Shown: positions 20,803-28,858, counted from the stretch's first letter. The stretch: 64,000 nt of DNA from Pseudomonas fluorescens (GCF_001708445.1 NZ_CP015637.1:2605001-2669000); one strand, 5' to 3'. Translations and numbers: made by a program. Notes: generated by a model not told the origin, from the letters alone.

Positions 20803-21063
20803 ATGTCCTCTTTTGCTGAAATGATCGAAAATATCACCCCGGATATCTACGAGAGCCTCAAGCTCGCCGTGGAAATCGGTAAATGGTCCGATGGCCGCAA
20901 GCTCACTGCAGAACAGCGTGAGCTGTCCCTGCAAGCGGTGATCGCCTGGGAAATCCAGAACCTGCCCGAAGACCAGCGCACCGGCTACATGGGCCCGCAG
21001 GAATGCCAGTCGAAGTCGACCACCGTGCCGAACATCCTGTTCAAGTCGGATGCGATCCATTGA
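20803..21063 (+). CDS. YeaC / DUF1315 family protein
   Basis: An 86-residue soluble protein starting MSSFAEMIENITPDIYESLK and ending VPNILFKSDAIH, with the DUF1315 pattern KWSDGRKLTAEQRELSLQA. Function is unknown. A clear AAGGAAGAG ribosome binding site precedes the ATG. The stop overlaps the probable TTG start of the next gene. Confidence 0.88.
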   Translation: MSSFAEMIENITPDIYESLKLAVEIGKWSDGRKLTAEQRELSLQAVIAWEIQNLPEDQRTGYMGPQECQSKSTTVPNILFKSDAIH

Positions 21064-21890
21064 TTGAAATCGGTCGCGGTGCAGTCAGCAAAATGTCGGC
21101 GCAACTCGGTGAGCCGACCGTTCAGTACGCGTTTCGGCTAGGCGATACCGAGGTGCCGGTCAACCCGTTGATCGGCACCCATGTACGCCTGGAGTATCTC
21201 GGCGCCATCCATTGCAGCCATTGCGGCCGCAAGACCAAGACCAGCTTCAGCCAGGGTTATTGCTACCCGTGCATGACCAAGCTGGCCCAGTGCGACCTGT
21301 GCATCATGAGCCCCGAGCGTTGCCATTACGACGCCGGCACCTGCCGTGATCCCAGCTGGGGCGAACAGTTCTGCATGACCGACCATGTGGTGTACCTGGC
21401 CAATTCGTCGGGGATCAAGGTCGGCATCACCCGCGCCACCCAACTGCCCACCCGGTGGCTCGACCAGGGCGCCAGCCAGGCGCTGCCGATCATGCGGGTT
21501 GCAACACGCCAGCAGTCCGGTTTCGTCGAGGACCTGTTCCGCAGCCAGGTCGCCGACAAGACCAACTGGCGTGCGTTGCTCAAGGGTGATGCGCAATCGG
21601 TCGACCTCAAGCAGGTACGCGACGAGCTGTTTGCGTCCTGCGCCGAAGGCCTGCTGGGTTTGCAGGAACGCTTTGGTTTGCACGCCATCCAGACCATTGC
21701 CGACATCGAACCGATCGAAATTCGCTACCCGATCGAGCAGTATCCGACCAAGATCGTCAGCTTCAACCTGGACAAGAACCCGATTGCCGAAGGTACGCTG
21801 CTGGGGATCAAGGGCCAGTACCTGATCTTCGACACCGGCGTCATTAATATTCGTAAGTACACGGCCTACCAGCTCGCCGTGCATCAGTAA
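21060..21890 (+). CDS. DUF2797 family protein with four-Cys metal-binding region
   Basis: A 276-residue protein I recognise as DUF2797. It carries CSHCGRKTK, CYPC and CDLC clusters in the first third, suggesting zinc binding, then HVVYLANSSGIKVGITR, which resembles a GIY-YIG-like beta hairpin. I prefer the TTG at 21060, overlapping the preceding stop (TTGA), because the following IEIGRGAVSKMSAQ looks conserved in Pseudomonas homologues I remember. An ATG at 21093 is the alternative and lacks a good ribosome binding site. Function is unknown. Confidence 0.82.
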   Translation: MIEIGRGAVSKMSAQLGEPTVQYAFRLGDTEVPVNPLIGTHVRLEYLGAIHCSHCGRKTKTSFSQGYCYPCMTKLAQCDLCIMSPERCHYDAGTCRDPSWGEQFCMTDHVVYLANSSGIKVGITRATQLPTRWLDQGASQALPIMRVATRQQSGFVEDLFRSQVADKTNWRALLKGDAQSVDLKQVRDELFASCAEGLLGLQERFGLHAIQTIADIEPIEIRYPIEQYPTKIVSFNLDKNPIAEGTLLGIKGQYLIFDTGVINIRKYTAYQLAVHQ

Positions 21891-21902
21891 AAGGATCCCC
21901 TC

Positions 21903-24560
21903 ATGCGCACCGAACAACCGAAGATGATTTACCTGAAGGACTATCAGGCGCCGGATTACCTGATCGAAGAGACGCACCTGACCTTCGAGTTGTTCGAGGA
22001 CCACAGCCTGGTCCACGCGCAACTGGTGATGCGCCGTAACCCCGAGCGCGGTGCCGGCTTGCCGCCGCTGGTACTCGATGGCCAGCAGTTGGAGCTGCTG
22101 AGCGTGAATCTGGGCGACCGTGAACTGACCGCGGCCGACTACCAACTGACCGATAGCCACCTGACCCTGCAGCCGACCGCCGAGACGTTCACGGTCGACA
22201 CCAGCGTGCGCATCCACCCGGAAACCAACACCGCGCTGGAAGGCCTGTACAAATCCGGCAGCATGTTCTGCACCCAGTGCGAGGCCGAAGGGTTCCGCAA
22301 GATCACCTACTACCTCGACCGTCCGGACGTGATGAGCACCTTCACCACCACGGTGATCGCCGAGCAACATCGCTATCCGATCCTGCTGTCCAACGGTAAC
22401 CCCATCGCCAGCGGCCCCGGCGAGGATGGCCGCCACTGGGCGACCTGGGAAGACCCGTTCAAGAAGCCGGCCTACCTGTTCGCGCTGGTAGCCGGTGACC
22501 TATGGTGTGTCGAAGACACCTTCACCACCATGACTGACCGCACCGTGGCGCTGCGTATCTACGTCGAGCCGGAAAATATCGACAAGTGCCAGCACGCCAT
22601 GACCAGCCTGAAAAAGTCCATGCGCTGGGATGAAGAAACCTACGGCCGTGAGTATGACCTCGACATCTTCATGATCGTGGCGGTCAACGACTTCAACATG
22701 GGCGCCATGGAGAACAAGGGCCTCAATATCTTCAACTCCAGCGCCGTGCTGGCGCGCGCCGAAACCGCCACCGACGCCGCGCACCAGCGGGTCGAGGCAA
22801 TCGTCGCCCACGAATATTTCCACAACTGGTCGGGCAACCGCGTGACCTGTCGCGACTGGTTCCAGCTGTCGCTGAAAGAAGGCTTTACCGTATTCCGTGA
22901 TTCGTGCTTTTCCGCCGACATGAACTCGGCCACGGTCAAGCGCATCCAGGACGTGGCTTACCTGCGTACCCACCAGTTCGCGGAAGACGCCGGCCCCATG
23001 GCCCATGCCGTGCGCCCGGACAGCTTTATCGAGATCTCCAACTTCTACACCTTGACCGTGTACGAAAAAGGCTCGGAAGTGGTCGGCATGATCCATACCT
23101 TGCTCGGCGCCGAAGGCTTCCGTAAAGGCAGCGACCTGTACTTCGAGCGCCATGACGGCCAGGCCGTGACCTGCGACGATTTCGTCAAGGCCATGGAAGA
23201 CGCCAACGGTGCCGACCTCAGCCAGTTCAAACGCTGGTACAGCCAGGCCGGCACGCCACGCCTGGCGGTCAGCGAGTCTTACGACGCCGCGGCAAAAACC
23301 TACAGCCTGACCTTCCGTCAGAGCTGCCCGGCCACCCCAGACAAGGTGGAGAAACTGCCGTTTGTGATTCCCGTGGAATTGGGCCTGCTGGACGGGCAGG
23401 GCGCCGGTATCGCGTTGCGCCTGGCCGGTGAGGCGGCGGCGGGCGGTACTTCGCGTGTGATTTCGGTGACCGAAGCCGAGCAGACCTTCACCTTCGTCGA
23501 TATCGCCGAACAGCCGTTGCCGTCGTTGTTGCGTGGCTTCTCGGCGCCGGTGAAACTGAGCTTCCCGTACACCCGCGATCAACTGATGTTCCTGATGCAG
23601 CACGACAGCGACGGCTTCAACCGCTGGGATGCCGGCCAGCAACTGTCGGTGCAGGTGTTGCAGGAACTGATCGGCCAACATCAGGCGGGGCAGCCGCTGA
23701 AGCTGGATCAACGCCTGATCGATGCACTGCGCAGCGTGTTGAGCGATGACGGCCTGGACCAGGCGATGGTCGCGGAGATGCTCTCGCTGCCGGGTGAAGC
23801 CTACTTGACCGAAATCAGTGAAGTGGCCGATGTCGACGCCATCCACGCCGCCCGCGAGTTTGCCCGCAAGCAACTGGCCGACCAACTGTTCGAAGGGCTG
23901 TGGCTGCGTTACCAGGCCAACCGTGAGCTGTCCAAGCAAACCCCGTACGTGGCCGCGGCCGAGCATTTTGCCCGTCGCGCCTTGCAGAACATCGCGCTGT
24001 CGTACCTGATGCTCAGCGGCAAGCCCGAAGTGCTGGCGGCGACGCTGGACCAGTTTGATACCAGCGACAACATGACCGAACGCTTGACCGCGCTGGCGGT
24101 GCTGGTGAATTCGCCATTCGAGGCGGAAAAAGCCAAGGCGTTGGCGGTATTCGCTGAGAACTTCAAGGACAACCCGCTGGTCATGGACCAATGGTTCAGC
24201 GTGCAGGCCGCCAGCGTCTTGCCCGGCGGGTTGGCGCGGGTCAAGGCGTTGATGGAGCACCCGGCATTCACGATCAAGAACCCGAACAAGGTGCGTGCAC
24301 TGATTGGCGCGTTTGCCGGGCAGAACCTGATCAACTTTCATGCGGCGGATGGCTCGGGCTATCGCTTCCTGGCGGACCTGGTGATCCAGCTGAATGCGGT
24401 CAACCCACAAATCGCTTCGCGCCAGTTGGCGCCGTTGACTCGCTGGCGTAAATACGACAGCGCGCGGCAGGCGCTGATGAAGGCGGAGCTGGAACGTATT
24501 CGTGGCTCGGGTGAATTGTCCAGTGATGTGTTTGAGGTGGTCAGCAAGAGCCTGGCGTAA
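21903..24560 (+). CDS. pepN: Aminopeptidase N (M1 metalloprotease)
   Basis: A broad-specificity zinc aminopeptidase that trims peptides in the cytoplasm. The 885-residue length matches gammaproteobacterial PepN. GAMENKG (near residue 267) binds the free amino terminus. HEYFHNWSG (from 303) plus the Glu in SLKEG about 20 residues later complete the HExxH-E zinc site. The C-terminal half is the alpha-helical PepN domain. An AAGGA ribosome binding site precedes the ATG, and a strong terminator follows the stop. Confidence 0.98.
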   Translation: MRTEQPKMIYLKDYQAPDYLIEETHLTFELFEDHSLVHAQLVMRRNPERGAGLPPLVLDGQQLELLSVNLGDRELTAADYQLTDSHLTLQPTAETFTVDTSVRIHPETNTALEGLYKSGSMFCTQCEAEGFRKITYYLDRPDVMSTFTTTVIAEQHRYPILLSNGNPIASGPGEDGRHWATWEDPFKKPAYLFALVAGDLWCVEDTFTTMTDRTVALRIYVEPENIDKCQHAMTSLKKSMRWDEETYGREYDLDIFMIVAVNDFNMGAMENKGLNIFNSSAVLARAETATDAAHQRVEAIVAHEYFHNWSGNRVTCRDWFQLSLKEGFTVFRDSCFSADMNSATVKRIQDVAYLRTHQFAEDAGPMAHAVRPDSFIEISNFYTLTVYEKGSEVVGMIHTLLGAEGFRKGSDLYFERHDGQAVTCDDFVKAMEDANGADLSQFKRWYSQAGTPRLAVSESYDAAAKTYSLTFRQSCPATPDKVEKLPFVIPVELGLLDGQGAGIALRLAGEAAAGGTSRVISVTEAEQTFTFVDIAEQPLPSLLRGFSAPVKLSFPYTRDQLMFLMQHDSDGFNRWDAGQQLSVQVLQELIGQHQAGQPLKLDQRLIDALRSVLSDDGLDQAMVAEMLSLPGEAYLTEISEVADVDAIHAAREFARKQLADQLFEGLWLRYQANRELSKQTPYVAAAEHFARRALQNIALSYLMLSGKPEVLAATLDQFDTSDNMTERLTALAVLVNSPFEAEKAKALAVFAENFKDNPLVMDQWFSVQAASVLPGGLARVKALMEHPAFTIKNPNKVRALIGAFAGQNLINFHAADGSGYRFLADLVIQLNAVNPQIASRQLAPLTRWRKYDSARQALMKAELERIRGSGELSSDVFEVVSKSLA

Positions 24561-24579
24561 CGCGCGGGTTGGTTGACGA

Positions 24580-24616
24580 AAACGGCCCACCGATTGCTCG
24601 GTGGGCCGTTTTTTTT
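24580..24616 (+). terminator. Intrinsic terminator of pepN
   Basis: A stem of 13 base pairs, AACGGCCCACCGA / TCGGTGGGCCGTT, with loop TTGC is followed by eight T. The A-rich 5' flank would also allow termination of the map transcript arriving from the other strand. Confidence 0.92.
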
Positions 24617-24711
24617 GCATGAGGTCCAGTGGGCTGAAGGGCTGTTGGTTTGAATGTGGGCACTGAGTATTGGCTGACACACGCTGTCCAGGCCGCCCCA
24701 CAGCTTATGGG

Positions 24712-25467
24712 TCAGTCGGTTTTTTGCAGGGTCAGCACCTCGAACCCGTCCCGTGTCACGGCGACGGTATGTTCCCACTGCGCCGACAGGCTGTTGTCCT
24801 TGGTCACCACCGTCCAGCCGTCTTTCAGGCTGCGCACTTTGGCGCTGCCCTGGTTGAGCATCGGCTCGATGGTAAACACCATGCCTTCTCGCAGTTCCAG
24901 CCCGGTACCGGGGCGGCCGAAGTGCAGGACCTGCGGCTCTTCATGCATCTGCCGGCCAATGCCGTGGCCGCAGTATTCACGCACCACGCTGTAGCCGTTG
25001 GCTTGCGCGTGGCTTTGGATCGCATGGCCGATATCGCCCAGGCGCGCGCCTGGCTTGACTTGGCGGATGCCGGCCCACATGGCTTCGAAGGTCATTTCAA
25101 CCAGGCGCCGAGCCTTGGGGGGGACGTTGCCAATCATGTACATCTTGCTGGAGTCGGCGATGAAGCCGCCTTTTTCCAGGGTGATGTCGATGTTGATGAT
25201 GTCGCCGTCCTTGAGGATGTCCTTGGCACTGGGCATGCCGTGGCACACCACTTCGTTGATCGAGGTGTTGATGGAGAAGGGGTAGTCGTATTGTCCGAGG
25301 CTGGCCGGGCGGGCCTTCAAGTCGTTGCGGATGAAGGCTTCGACCGCCGCGTCCAGCTCCAGGGTGGAACGGCCGGCGATGACAAAACCATCGAGCATGC
25401 TGAACACCTGGGCCAGCAGGCGACCGGCTTCGCGCATCACGGTCAGTTGGGCAGGGGTCTTGATCAT
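24712..25467 (-). CDS. map: Type I methionine aminopeptidase (ParD-linked paralogue)
   Basis: Removes the initiator methionine from nascent proteins. The 251-residue protein has all five metal ligands in context: the Asp pair in NIDITLEKGGFIADSSKM, His in CGHGIG, Glu in FTIEPM and Glu in QWEHT. The ATG at 25467 (MIKTPAQLTVMREAG) is used; the frame upstream to 25821 reads through the ParD-like gene in a different frame. It overlaps that gene by four bases. This is probably not the main rpsB-linked map, since no rpsB or tsf is nearby. Confidence 0.95.
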   Translation of the reverse strand: MIKTPAQLTVMREAGRLLAQVFSMLDGFVIAGRSTLELDAAVEAFIRNDLKARPASLGQYDYPFSINTSINEVVCHGMPSAKDILKDGDIINIDITLEKGGFIADSSKMYMIGNVPPKARRLVEMTFEAMWAGIRQVKPGARLGDIGHAIQSHAQANGYSVVREYCGHGIGRQMHEEPQVLHFGRPGTGLELREGMVFTIEPMLNQGSAKVRSLKDGWTVVTKDNSLSAQWEHTVAVTRDGFEVLTLQKTD

Positions 25468-25667
25468 TGGCTGCGGCCTCGGATCAGGTCGGGCTTGTCC
25501 AGCAACAGTTTGTTGATCAGCTCGTTGTACGGCAGCCTGGGGTTGAGCTCGGCCAGCAGGCCGATCTTGATCCAGAACTCGGCCTGGGCGTTGATGGAAC
25601 GATCCATCGCGGCGCTGGCCAGGCGCAGTTGTTCGTGCAATTGGTCGGTGATCTTGACGATGCCCAT
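25464..25667 (-). CDS. ParD-like ribbon-helix-helix protein
   Basis: A 67-residue protein beginning MGIVKITDQLHEQLRLASAAM with a helix-rich middle (DRSINAQAEFWIKIG). This is the pattern of the ParD-like antitoxin family: an N-terminal beta strand for DNA binding followed by two helices. No ParE toxin is adjacent. Instead its stop overlaps the start of a methionine aminopeptidase gene (ATGA), so the two are co-translated. The ATG at 25667 is chosen by homology pattern; an upstream ATG at 25733 is in frame but falls in the AT-rich control region. Confidence 0.75.
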   Translation of the reverse strand: MGIVKITDQLHEQLRLASAAMDRSINAQAEFWIKIGLLAELNPRLPYNELINKLLLDKPDLIRGRSQ

Positions 25668-25686
25668 GGTGTTCACTGTGTTGATT

Positions 25687-25718
25687 GAATATATGGAGCG
25701 TATACGTTTCGTATATTC
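25687..25718. promoter_or_regulatory. Palindromic AT-rich site before the ParD-like gene (candidate operator)
   Basis: GAATATA (25687-25693) and TATATTC (25712-25718) form an inverted repeat around CGTATACG (25699-25706), itself a palindrome. It sits 20-50 bases upstream of the ParD-like start, where an autoregulating ribbon-helix-helix protein would bind and where a promoter -10 could lie. The binding is inference. Confidence 0.45.
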
Positions 25719-25790
25719 TGAGTAAACCCCCACGCGCTAAATGGTGTTGGGCCATTGACTTGCCCTGTACCCGCCGGGTAATTTCGATAC

Positions 25791-25856
25791 ATGACATTTC
25801 AAACCCTTCGCAGCCAGACAAGCATTATTACCGCCATTCCTCATTTGGCGGGATAG
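25791..25856 (+). CDS. Putative attenuator leader peptide (Thr/Ile-rich)
   Basis: A 21-codon reading frame ATG...TAG contains the run TSIITAI, four Thr in total (two of them ACA, a rarely used codon in GC-rich Pseudomonas) and three Ile, all ATT. It lies directly upstream of a terminator that precedes a threonine dehydratase gene, the enzyme that starts isoleucine synthesis from threonine. No clear Shine-Dalgarno is visible. A promoter-like TTGACT (25755-25760) and TAATTT (25779-25784) would place transcription start at or next to the ATG, so the peptide could be translated from a leaderless RNA. Confidence 0.6.
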   Translation: MTFQTLRSQTSIITAIPHLAG

Positions 25857-25901
25857 CGCACGGCTGTACCCAAACCCGCCCTAGAGGCGGGTTTTGTTTT
25901 T
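25831..25901 (+). promoter_or_regulatory. Transcription attenuator of the threonine dehydratase gene
   Basis: Four segments can pair alternatively. Segment 1 CCGCC (25831-25835) pairs with segment 2 GGCGG (25847-25851). Segment 2 GGCGGG (25847-25852) pairs with segment 3 CCCGCC (25875-25880) as antiterminator. Segments 3 and 4, AAACCCGCC (25872-25880) and GGCGGGTTT (25886-25894), form a terminator followed by TGTTTTT. Segment 1 lies just after the two ATT Ile codons, so a ribosome stalled there would free segment 2 and prevent termination. Confidence 0.65.
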
Positions 25902-25939
25902 CCGTCTCCAGGGCCCTTTAAGCAAGCCAGGAGACACCC

Positions 25940-26962
25940 ATGAGCACCTGCACAGCGACCCACACTGCCGACACGGGATTGCTTGAGCACTATGTGAAGA
26001 AGATCCTCGCCGCCCCGGTCTATAACCTGGCGCTGCGCACGCCGCTGCAAGCCGCCCCGGCGTTGTCGGCATTGCTGGGCAACCAGGTGCTGCTCAAGCG
26101 CGAAGACTTGCAGCCGACCTTTTCCTTCAAGATTCGCGGTGCCTACAACAAGTTGGTGCAACTGAGCGATGAGCAGAAGGCTCGCGGCGTGGTGACCGCT
26201 TCGGCGGGCAACCACGCCCAGGGTGTCGCCCTGGCAGCGCGCGAGCTGGGGATCCAGGCACGCATCGTCATGCCGTGCAGTACGCCGGAATTGAAAGTGC
26301 TGGGTGTGCGCTCCCGGGGCAGCGAAGCGGTGCTGCACGGTGCGAGCTTTCCATTGGCCCTGGCCCATGCGCTGCAACTGGCCGAGACGTCCGGTTGCAC
26401 CTTTGTCTCACCCTTCGATGACCCGGACGTCATCGCTGGCCAGGGCACCGTGGCCATGGAGATCCTGCGCCAGCAGCAGGGCGCGTTGGACGCGATCTTC
26501 GTGCCGGTGGGCGGCGGTGGCCTGATCGCCGGGATCGCGGCATACGTCAAATACCTGCGGCCACAGGTGCGCATCATCGGCGTCGAGCCGGAAGGTTCGA
26601 GTTGCCTGTTGGCCGCCCTGCGCGCGGGCGAGCGGGTGGTTCTGCCCAGTGTCGACGGGTTTGCCGACGGCACTGCCGTGGCGCAGATCGGCGCATATGG
26701 CTATGAAATCTGCCGGGATTGGGTGGATGAAGTCATCACTGTCAGCAACGATGAACTGTGCAGTGCGATCAAGTTGATCTATGACGATACCCGGTCCATC
26801 ACCGAACCCTCCGGCGCGTTGGCCGTGGCGGGTATTCGTCACTATGTCGGCCAAAACGACGTGCGTGGGCAGACGCTGGTGGCAATCAACTCGGGCGCCA
26901 ATATCAACTTTGATAGTTTGCGATATGTTGCTGAAAGAGTGGCTGCGCAGGCGGCTGTTTAA
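25940..26962 (+). CDS. Threonine dehydratase / ammonia-lyase, short form without ACT domain
   Basis: A PLP enzyme of the IlvA fold II family, 340 residues. The PLP lysine is in FSFKIRGAYNK, and SAGNHAQGVA and the phosphate-binding VGGGGLIAG are intact. Standard IlvA has about 500 residues with C-terminal ACT domains giving isoleucine feedback. This protein stops at SGANINFDSLRYVAERV, just where those domains would begin. It resembles the IlvA catalytic half closely, so threonine to 2-oxobutyrate is likely, though serine or hydroxyaspartate are possible substrates. A CAGGAG ribosome binding site precedes the ATG. The leader peptide and attenuator upstream could replace allosteric control with transcriptional control. 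Confidence 0.9.
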   Translation: MSTCTATHTADTGLLEHYVKKILAAPVYNLALRTPLQAAPALSALLGNQVLLKREDLQPTFSFKIRGAYNKLVQLSDEQKARGVVTASAGNHAQGVALAARELGIQARIVMPCSTPELKVLGVRSRGSEAVLHGASFPLALAHALQLAETSGCTFVSPFDDPDVIAGQGTVAMEILRQQQGALDAIFVPVGGGGLIAGIAAYVKYLRPQVRIIGVEPEGSSCLLAALRAGERVVLPSVDGFADGTAVAQIGAYGYEICRDWVDEVITVSNDELCSAIKLIYDDTRSITEPSGALAVAGIRHYVGQNDVRGQTLVAINSGANINFDSLRYVAERVAAQAAV

Positions 26963-27207
26963 TCCGAAGGCCAGGGTTAAACGTTTAATCGAAGCTGTTC
27001 GGCGATGATCTAACTCGTGCGATCCGGACTTGCACAAAGTTATACAAAATGGCGCCTTGCTTATGAGGAAAGGTTACAACGGCATTGGATTTTGCCGAGT
27101 ACGCTTGGAAGTTGTAAGCGTCTGCCAGGGTTGGCAAGACGTGGCAGGCACGCGCCTGCCAGGCCTATAACAATTGTTGGCAGTCTCATAAAAAGGAGAG
27201 GTTGGCC

Positions 27208-27477
27208 ATGCTTTCAGATTTAGAACTTCGCAGCATTATTGAAGGAAGTTTTCTGCCTAAACGGTGTGAATGTATCAAAGCCGAAGATGCTTCGTTGACG
27301 ATCAAGGTCTATGACGACCGCGACCGCGACCGCGTGGACCTGGAAGTCAAAGGTATAAACGCCGACAAACTCGACAGCAGTCGCGCAATTTGCAATCTGA
27401 TTACTGGATTACGCGAAGACCTGAAGCAGTCACAGGCACCGGTCCTGCAAAGAGCCGCTGGGCGCAGTCACTTCTGA
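27208..27477 (+). CDS. DUF1652 family protein
   Basis: An 89-residue small soluble protein starting MLSDLELRSIIEGSFLPKRC, with the DUF1652 core LTIKVYDDRDRDRVDLEV. The family seems restricted to Pseudomonas and has no known function. An AAGGAGAG ribosome binding site stands 10 bases before the ATG; a TTG six bases earlier is possible. The 245 bases between the dehydratase and this gene contain a seven-base-pair hairpin (GGCAGGC/GCCTGCC, 27143-27160) and otherwise nothing I recognise. Confidence 0.85.
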   Translation: MLSDLELRSIIEGSFLPKRCECIKAEDASLTIKVYDDRDRDRVDLEVKGINADKLDSSRAICNLITGLREDLKQSQAPVLQRAAGRSHF

Positions 27478-27494
27478 TAGTTGGACATGAACGC

Positions 27495-27518
27495 TGGGCC
27501 TGGTGATTGCCAGGCCCA
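27495..27518 (+). terminator. Hairpin after DUF1652 gene, possible terminator
   Basis: TGGGCCTGG / CCAGGCCCA forms a nine-base-pair stem with a six-base loop, 17 bases after the stop. There is no continuous T-run after it, so termination is uncertain. It lies between converging genes. Confidence 0.4.
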
Positions 27519-27538
27519 ACGCTGTTTATGCCCGCCCA

Positions 27539-27808
27539 TCAATTCTGGAAGTCGCAGGCTTCGGACAGTTTCCGATAGCTGACATCTTCGACTTTGCCCG
27601 CCTTGTCCACGAACTTGATATCCGCGTCGATGACCTTGCAGTCATCGGTCGGGGCTTCGTTCATGGCCAGGACCTTGGCGATGTTCATCGGCATGCCGTA
27701 ATGGTAAGGCACGGGTTTGGCCGCGGCGTCTTGATCGTCGGCCTGGGCCAGACCCGACACCGCTGCCAGCGCCAGTGCGCCGCCGAGCATGAATGTACGC
27801 AGTTTCAT
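27539..27808 (-). CDS. DUF2790 family secreted small protein
   Basis: An 89-residue protein with a Sec signal peptide (MKLRTFMLGGALALAAVSGLAQA, cleavage near ADD). The mature part contains YHYGMPMNIAKVL and ends with two Cys (DDCKV and EACDF) that could form a disulfide, the pattern of the Pseudomonas DUF2790 family. The role is unknown; a periplasmic location is predicted. The ATG at 27808 follows GGAGAACC. An ATG five codons upstream is in frame but less likely. It is separated from mtlZ by 99 bases. Confidence 0.85.
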   Translation of the reverse strand: MKLRTFMLGGALALAAVSGLAQADDQDAAAKPVPYHYGMPMNIAKVLAMNEAPTDDCKVIDADIKFVDKAGKVEDVSYRKLSEACDFQN

Positions 27809-27907
27809 GGTGGTTCTCCGCAAGTGGATACACCGTTACCCTCGGCTTGCGGGATTAACCATCGATTAATTTCTACTTCGCTGACAAAACCTTCATGAAT
27901 GCGTGGT

Positions 27908-28846
27908 TCAGCCCAGTTGGTGGCGATACGGCAGGTCCGGCCCGGTCTTGCCGCAGGTCAACGCTGCGGCGCGGATGGCGAAGCCGAGCATGGCGTCGAT
28001 CTGCGCGCGGGTCAGCTGTTGCAAGCCCTCGACCGAATCCAATTGCTGTTCGGTCAGCCAGGCAATCAGCGCGGCCTGGAAGGTATCGCCAGCCCCCACG
28101 GTATCGGCCATCACCACCTTGACCGCCGGCGCGGACCAGTTGCCATGCTGGCGGCTGAACACGCTGGCGCCATCGCCGCCACGGGTCAGGAACACCAACT
28201 GGCAACGGTGTTGCAGCCAGCCTTGCAGCACGCTTTCCGGCGATTGGTCGGGGTAGAGCAGGTGCAGGTCTTCATCGCTGACCTTGATCAGGTCGGCGTA
28301 CTTGACCAGTTCCGCCACGCGTTCGCGCCAGAGCTGGATGTCGGGTTGCGGGTTAAGCCGCACATTCGGGTCGAGGCTGATCAGGCGCTTGCCGCTTTCG
28401 CGCTTGACCAGGCTCAGCAGGGTGTCGCCAATCGGCTGTACCACCAGGGAGAACGAGCCGATATGCAGGCCGCGCACCTCATCACCGAGGACCGGCAAAT
28501 GCGCGACTTCCAACAGCCGGTCCGCGCAGCCTTCACCCCGGAAGTTGTACTGCGGTGAGCCATTGGCGCCCACCGCGACCATCGACAGGGTGGTCGGCGC
28601 GGCGAATTCCACCAGGAACTGTTCGCTTACGCCTTCCTCTTTCAGCACCTGCAATAAGCGCCGGCCGAGGAAGTCGGTGGACAGCCCGCCAAACAGCCCG
28701 GCCTCGATGCCCAGGCGGCGCAGACCCACCGCCACGTTGAACGGCGAACCGCCAGCAATCGCCTGGTAATTGACCCTGGAAGCCTGCCCGCTGGCATCCT
28801 CCTCACTGAAAAAATCAAACAGCGCCTCACCGCACACCAGATACAT
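27908..28846 (-). CDS. mtlZ: Fructokinase MtlZ (PfkB family)
   Basis: Phosphorylates the fructose produced when mannitol is oxidised, completing the pathway. The 312-residue PfkB-type sugar kinase has GGSPFNVAVGLRRLG near the N-terminus and the catalytic signature DTVGAGDTFQAALIA near residue 250, with Asp as base. It is the last gene of the mtl operon, 12 bases after mtlY. The gene order identifies it as MtlZ of the P. fluorescens mannitol/arabitol/glucitol cluster. Confidence 0.95.
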   Translation of the reverse strand: MYLVCGEALFDFFSEEDASGQASRVNYQAIAGGSPFNVAVGLRRLGIEAGLFGGLSTDFLGRRLLQVLKEEGVSEQFLVEFAAPTTLSMVAVGANGSPQYNFRGEGCADRLLEVAHLPVLGDEVRGLHIGSFSLVVQPIGDTLLSLVKRESGKRLISLDPNVRLNPQPDIQLWRERVAELVKYADLIKVSDEDLHLLYPDQSPESVLQGWLQHRCQLVFLTRGGDGASVFSRQHGNWSAPAVKVVMADTVGAGDTFQAALIAWLTEQQLDSVEGLQQLTRAQIDAMLGFAIRAAALTCGKTGPDLPYRHQLG

Positions 28847-28858
28847 AGTCGTTCGCTC

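Noticed and set aside
22500..24701. 733-codon minus-strand frame opposite pepN
   Set aside because: Shadow of pepN, whose zinc site and GAMEN motif are intact on the plus strand.
27017..27223. 68-codon plus-strand frame before the DUF1652 gene
   Set aside because: It overlaps the DUF1652 ribosome binding site and start, has no ribosome binding site of its own, and its translation looks random.
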